64,000 nt of DNA, from NCBI RefSeq assembly GCF_020164455.1, contig NZ_JAIQWW010000001.1, positions 434,001 through 498,000 on the forward strand, given 5' to 3'. The DNA is from Phyllobacterium chamaecytisi. GTDB taxonomy: Bacteria; Pseudomonadota; Alphaproteobacteria; Rhizobiales; Rhizobiaceae. The notes below the pieces were generated by a model, which had not been told where the DNA came from, made no database searches, and saw only the letters and a list, made by a program, of their open reading frames with translations. The translations under genes were made by a program, and so were the position numbers. The number at the start of each line of letters is the position of its first letter. Within the stretch, counting starts at the first letter, position 1. Below, piece by piece: positions 60,196 to 64,000 of this stretch.

Positions 60196-60483
60196 ATGTC
60201 ATTCGAAACCAAGAAGGTATTCACCGGGACCGGCGTGTCTGACTCGGTCTACATGGCCAAGGGCCTTGCCAAGATCAGCGGAACGTTCGTCGGTACGGTC
60301 GGCATTGAAGTGGATGTGCTTGGCGATGGCGTGTTTGCACCTGTCGTGGACATGACAGGCGCAGCGGTCGCTTTGACTGCGCCCGGTGCTATCAAGATCG
60401 ATAATGGTGTCGGTGCCTTCGTGCGGCTGTCCTGCACAGCATTTACATCCGGTACGATCACTGGCGGGTTGCGCGGTCAATGA
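60196..60483 (+). CDS. Small structural protein candidate
   Basis: A 95-residue beta-rich protein (VYMAKGLAKISGTFVGTVGI, DNGVGAFVRLSCTAFTSGTI). It lies between portal and the large glycosidase-like protein and looks like a head decoration or stopper protein. Not recognised with certainty. Confidence 0.65.
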   Translation: MSFETKKVFTGTGVSDSVYMAKGLAKISGTFVGTVGIEVDVLGDGVFAPVVDMTGAAVALTAPGAIKIDNGVGAFVRLSCTAFTSGTITGGLRGQ

Positions 60484-62474
60484 TCATCGATCCGATCGCA
60501 GCACCACTGGCCAGAGTGATCGGTCGAAGTGTCGGCAGCGATAGCGTTGCACTGCCTGACCTTGTCGCTGACTTCACCATAACGATTGGTGCGGAAGCGG
60601 CAGCGCCAACCTATCTCGGGGCGGGCGCTGTCGGCGCCACCACGTCAGTCACGACAATCACCCCAGCGCTTGCCGCTGGAATGGCTGCAAACGACATCAT
60701 CGTCCTGCAGGCTGTTTGCCTTGGGTCGAACACGGCATTCGATCTGCCGACCGGCTACACGCTGATATCTGACTTCAATGTCGGTTCGCATCGCGTCGCA
60801 TGGTGGTGGAAGCGTCATACCGGAACGGAATCTGCTGTTGCCGTCGTCAATACCGGCAGGACATCGACAAACCTTCTTGCTGCACAGTCCAGCGCCCGCC
60901 GCGGCTGCATCACGACTGGCACGCCATACGAAGCGCTCAACACGGCGCTGCAAGCCGCTGCCTCGGTTGTATCGGGTGTAGCCGTCACCTCCTCCGGATG
61001 GCGCCGCCTGGCAGAACAGAACATTCAGCGCCTTGGTGCGAATACTGCGTCGACACCTTCATTGCCATGGCTGGAAAACCTCGATCAGGGAACAAGCGGC
61101 GGCGGTGGTTGCCGTTTCTATATCGCCACGTCGACGCTGGACTTCGCCGAGACCGTCCCGGCAACCGATATCGCAGGCGCTAACGTGATCTATGGTGCTA
61201 TCGGACTGGCTTGGAAGGGTGTTGCACCTGAAATCACGGTCTCGCCTGCGAAGACGCAACGGCGCGGTCTCTGGGTATGGGACTACTCAACGGTCATTGC
61301 GACGACCAATGAGAAGAACATTCTGCTCAATGAGTGCGTGAATAGCTCGATCACCGATCTCTATTGCTTCACCACGGCAGCTCTGGTCACGGCCAATGCG
61401 GCGGCGATGCGCAGTTTCAATGCCCAAGCCAATGCCTTGGGGATCCGTGTCTGGGGATTGGATGGTGATCGCGGTCACTTCTCCGACGGCGACGGCTTCG
61501 GCTTCATGTTCGCTAACATTGATGCTGTGATCGCGTTCAATGCGGCTTCGACCACGGCGCAGAAGTTCTGCGGCTTCCAGATCGACAACGAACCGCCTGA
61601 CACCGGCATATACACGACGTTCCACAACGGGATTGCGAGTTCTGTCCTGAGTGCGGTGTCCGGTGGCGTCTGGCAGGCCACACAAGCGCTTGATCGTGAG
61701 TTCCTGATGCGTGATTGGGTGTCGATGCATAGCCAATGCAAACAGCGTTGCGCCACTGCCGGTCTGCTGTTCGGCTCTGCGTTGCCGACATGGGTTGATG
61801 ATTATTTCGGCGAACCCATCACCTGTACCTATGATCATGGTGACGGTGCCGGTGCGATAGCCCAGAACGTGTTCCTGCACATCGCCCGTTATACCGACGT
61901 CATCGCCTCGATGTCCTATGTCACCACGGCGTCGAACCTGATTGATCGGGTCAGATACGAGACCGGCAAGAGCAATCAGATGGTTCCGCCAACCCAGATC
62001 GGCATGTCGATCGAGAGCGCTGTTGGCGTCGGCTCCGGCACTTCCTACGGTGACACGGCTGGAAAGCAGACGAAAGCCGCTGCCCTGGCTGATCTCACCA
62101 CGGCAGTTGCCATGTATTCCGGCGATCCGGCGGTTAACTGGACAAACCTGCATGATTGGGCGGGATGGAAGGCATTGAGCCCTGCATCGGTCAATACGGC
62201 CACGCCGACACCGACATCAGCGCCGAGTGCCGAGACGGTCTATCCCATTCAGTCCAAGCGGACCGCGAGAGGAACGATATCGCTCTCCGCCTCGACTGTT
62301 TCCGAAGCCGCTGCCGTCGATATCGCTGTTGGTACGTTGAGCGGCGGTTCGGGTCACGTCCTGCGATATGATCCCGGCCGGTTCTTCAAGATCGTATCGG
62401 GAGAGCTTCGGGTCGCGCGCCGGCCTATCAAACCCGGCAGCTACGCCATTCAGGTCTCGGCCCGAGCCTCGTAG
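60480..62474 (+). CDS. Large virion protein with glycosidase-like barrel
   Basis: A 664-residue protein in three parts. Residues about 35-250 are a Ser/Thr/Gly-rich beta domain. About 258-570 looks like a TIM-barrel glycoside hydrolase (RRGLWVWDYSTVIATTNEKN, IRVWGLDGDRG, FCGFQIDNEPPDTG with candidate acid residues). About 590-664 is a cadherin-like beta module. It may bind or cut surface glycan, but its place between portal and scaffold is unusual. No family name is claimed. Confidence 0.68.
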   Translation: MIIDPIAAPLARVIGRSVGSDSVALPDLVADFTITIGAEAAAPTYLGAGAVGATTSVTTITPALAAGMAANDIIVLQAVCLGSNTAFDLPTGYTLISDFNVGSHRVAWWWKRHTGTESAVAVVNTGRTSTNLLAAQSSARRGCITTGTPYEALNTALQAAASVVSGVAVTSSGWRRLAEQNIQRLGANTASTPSLPWLENLDQGTSGGGGCRFYIATSTLDFAETVPATDIAGANVIYGAIGLAWKGVAPEITVSPAKTQRRGLWVWDYSTVIATTNEKNILLNECVNSSITDLYCFTTAALVTANAAAMRSFNAQANALGIRVWGLDGDRGHFSDGDGFGFMFANIDAVIAFNAASTTAQKFCGFQIDNEPPDTGIYTTFHNGIASSVLSAVSGGVWQATQALDREFLMRDWVSMHSQCKQRCATAGLLFGSALPTWVDDYFGEPITCTYDHGDGAGAIAQNVFLHIARYTDVIASMSYVTTASNLIDRVRYETGKSNQMVPPTQIGMSIESAVGVGSGTSYGDTAGKQTKAAALADLTTAVAMYSGDPAVNWTNLHDWAGWKALSPASVNTATPTPTSAPSAETVYPIQSKRTARGTISLSASTVSEAAAVDIAVGTLSGGSGHVLRYDPGRFFKIVSGELRVARRPIKPGSYAIQVSARAS

Positions 62475-62574
62475 CAGTCACACCACATTTTCGAATTGGC
62501 CTGCCAGCGGATGTTGGCGGGCGAACGGGCGGGATTGCCCATAGCAAGAGGCCGGATGGCCGGAAAGACCTGAC

Positions 62575-63372
62575 ATGAAACTCAAACTGATCACCATCGA
62601 CGGCAAGACTTTTGCCGAAATTCAGGATGGCAAGCCCATCTATGTGCATGAAGATGGCAAGGAAGCGGCATTCGACGCTCCAACGACCGTCGCCACGATA
62701 TCGCGCCTGAACGGCGAAGCCAAAACGCATCGTGAGGCCAAAGAGGCTGCCGAGGCGAAACTGAAGGTGTTCGAAGGCATCGAGGATGGCGACGCTGCCC
62801 GCAAGGCGCTCGAAACCGTCAAGAACCTGAAGGATGGCGAACTGGTCACAGCCGGCAAGGTTGAAGAAATCAAGGCTGCGGCGAAGAAGGCCGCGGAAGA
62901 GCAGGTCGCACAAGCAGCCAAAGCCAGTGGCGAGCAGATCAAGACACTGGAAGGCGAGCGCGACAAACTTCGCGATGACCTGTACGGCGAAAAGATCGGC
63001 GGAGCATTCTCGCGGTCGAAGTTCATCAGCGAAAAGGTCGCTATCCCTGCCGATCTGCTTCAGTCCCAGTTCGGTGGCCGTTTCAAGGTCGAGGATGGCA
63101 AGACCGTTGCCTATGACGCCTCCGGCAACAAGATCTATTCCCGCAGCAAGCCTGGCGAGATTGCCGAGTTTGATGAAGCGCTCGAAACCATCATCGATGG
63201 TTATGCCCACCGCGACGCTATCCTCAAGGGTACCGGGAACAGCGGTACGGGCTCAAAGGGAACCGGAACCAATAACAACGGTACCAAGCAAATCGGCCGC
63301 GCCGAGTTTGACGGTCTCGATCCTGCGAGCCGCGCAGCCAAGATGAAAGAAGGTTTCACCGTAACCGAGTGA
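62575..63372 (+). CDS. Capsid scaffold protein
   Basis: A 265-residue protein with a long helical, Ala/Lys/Glu-rich middle (KAAAKKAAEEQVAQAAKASG), a C-terminal globular part (RSKFISEKVAIPADLLQSQF) and a Gly/Thr-rich linker near the end. This layout, right before the coat gene, is typical of scaffold proteins that shape the prohead. Confidence 0.85.
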   Translation: MKLKLITIDGKTFAEIQDGKPIYVHEDGKEAAFDAPTTVATISRLNGEAKTHREAKEAAEAKLKVFEGIEDGDAARKALETVKNLKDGELVTAGKVEEIKAAAKKAAEEQVAQAAKASGEQIKTLEGERDKLRDDLYGEKIGGAFSRSKFISEKVAIPADLLQSQFGGRFKVEDGKTVAYDASGNKIYSRSKPGEIAEFDEALETIIDGYAHRDAILKGTGNSGTGSKGTGTNNNGTKQIGRAEFDGLDPASRAAKMKEGFTVTE

Positions 63373-63479
63373 ACCTGACCTGATCCAATTTGCCGCGACC
63401 CGGATAGGTGGCGGTGTTCCGGGCTGGATAGCCCAACCAACCCCAAAACATCGCCATTTAGCCACGAAAGGGCTCCCAG

Positions 63480-64000
63480 ATGTCTAATACCATCACGGGT
63501 CTATTCCCGACCCTCTACAATGCACTCGACGTCGTATCCCGCGAACTGGTCGGCTTCATCCCGGCTGTTTCCTCGGATATGACATTCGAGCGCGCCGCAG
63601 TCGGCCAGACTGTCATTTCTCCCGTGGCACCGGCCGCGACTGCCACCGACATCACTCCCGGCGTTACGCCTCCGGATGATGGCGATCAGACCATCGGCAA
63701 TGTGTCGATGACCATCACCAAGGCCCGCCGCGTTCCTGTCCGCTGGAATGGTGAGCAGAAACTCGCCCTCGACAACAACGGTGCCAGCTACAACGTCATC
63801 CTGCGCGATCAGTTCGCCCAGGCCATGCGTACGCTGTGCAACGAAGTGGAAGGCGATCTTGCTGCCCTTCACGTCAATGCTTCCCGCGCCTATGGCACGG
63901 CCGGCACCACACCGTTCGCAACGAACCTTGCCGATACTGCCCAGGTCCGCAAGATCCTTTCGGACAACGGTGCGCCGCTCAGCGACCTGCAGTTGGTCAT
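63480..64000 (+). CDS. Major capsid protein, P22 coat-like, partial
   Basis: The first 173 residues of a coat protein, cut by the right edge. It begins MSNTITGLFPTLYNALDVVS, contains GFIPAVSSDMTFERAAVGQT and RRVPVRWNGEQKLALDNNGA, and matches the P22 gp5-like HK97-fold family. AAAGGG precedes the ATG. Preceded by scaffold as expected. Confidence 0.9.
   Translation, partial: MSNTITGLFPTLYNALDVVSRELVGFIPAVSSDMTFERAAVGQTVISPVAPAATATDITPGVTPPDDGDQTIGNVSMTITKARRVPVRWNGEQKLALDNNGASYNVILRDQFAQAMRTLCNEVEGDLAALHVNASRAYGTAGTTPFATNLADTAQVRKILSDNGAPLSDLQLV

Overview
The window reads as an alphaproteobacterial chromosome of the Brucella/Ochrobactrum group (order Hyphomicrobiales) that carries a large tailed-phage prophage. 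The genus hint comes from an Omp25-type porin-like outer membrane protein at 2665-3309. It is supported by Rhizobiales-style interspersed repeats near 15.95 and 16.5 kb and by the overall gene content. This is a reading by eye, not a database match.

Layout 1, bases 1 to about 20.6 kb: ordinary chromosome. In order it holds uvrC (running off the left edge), an SDR oxidoreductase, omp25 with a strong terminator, a GST, an RNase T2, a secreted hypothetical protein, rlmJ, an EamA exporter, a GT32-like glycosyltransferase, another GST, a molybdopterin oxidoreductase, a HigBA-like toxin-antitoxin pair, purN-purM, a CDP-alcohol phosphatidyltransferase, an AI-2E transporter, an Hda-like DnaA regulator, a YciI protein, a K+ channel, an HdeD protein, a PAS-GGDEF diguanylate cyclase and yghU.

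Layout 2, about 20.6 kb to the right edge: an integrated prophage of at least 43 kb. It begins inside a tRNA-Pro gene, of which only the 5' part is left at this junction. A leftward early operon of about 17 kb (37.9 down to 20.6 kb) has genes that nearly all overlap by 1-4 bases. It carries recT, a MazG-like NTP pyrophosphohydrolase, an HNH nuclease, an ASCH protein, a DUF5131 protein, an Arr-like ADP-ribosyltransferase, a 5'-nucleotidase, a small excisionase-like protein and the integrase. The immunity region (37.9-39.2 kb) has an S24/LexA-type repressor, a Cro-like gene, a second HTH gene and six copies of a CGGGA-N4-TCCCG operator, three on each side.

Layout 3, 39.2-53.6 kb: a rightward early operon with two T5orf172 proteins, an HNH-AP2 nuclease, a C5 cytosine methyltransferase, a helicase-methyltransferase fusion, a DndC-like PAPS-reductase-family protein, two PD-(D/E)XK-type nucleases, a radical SAM protein, DUF1376-like replication genes and a NusG-like factor. 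Two short leftward units interrupt it; one has a good promoter and the other a good terminator.

Layout 4, 53.7 kb to the end: an initiator-like tRNA-Met, a gene-free structured stretch of about 500 bases that contains a piece strongly resembling helix 43 of 16S rRNA, small genes, a metallopeptidase, small and large terminase, DUF4055 portal, a large glycosidase-like protein, scaffold and a P22-like coat protein cut by the right edge.

Most interesting: the phage RNA with the rRNA-like module beside an initiator-like tRNA. Next are the six-operator switch with apparently leaderless transcripts and the DNA-modification island that combines two methyltransferases, a sulfur-transfer-type enzyme and a radical SAM enzyme.
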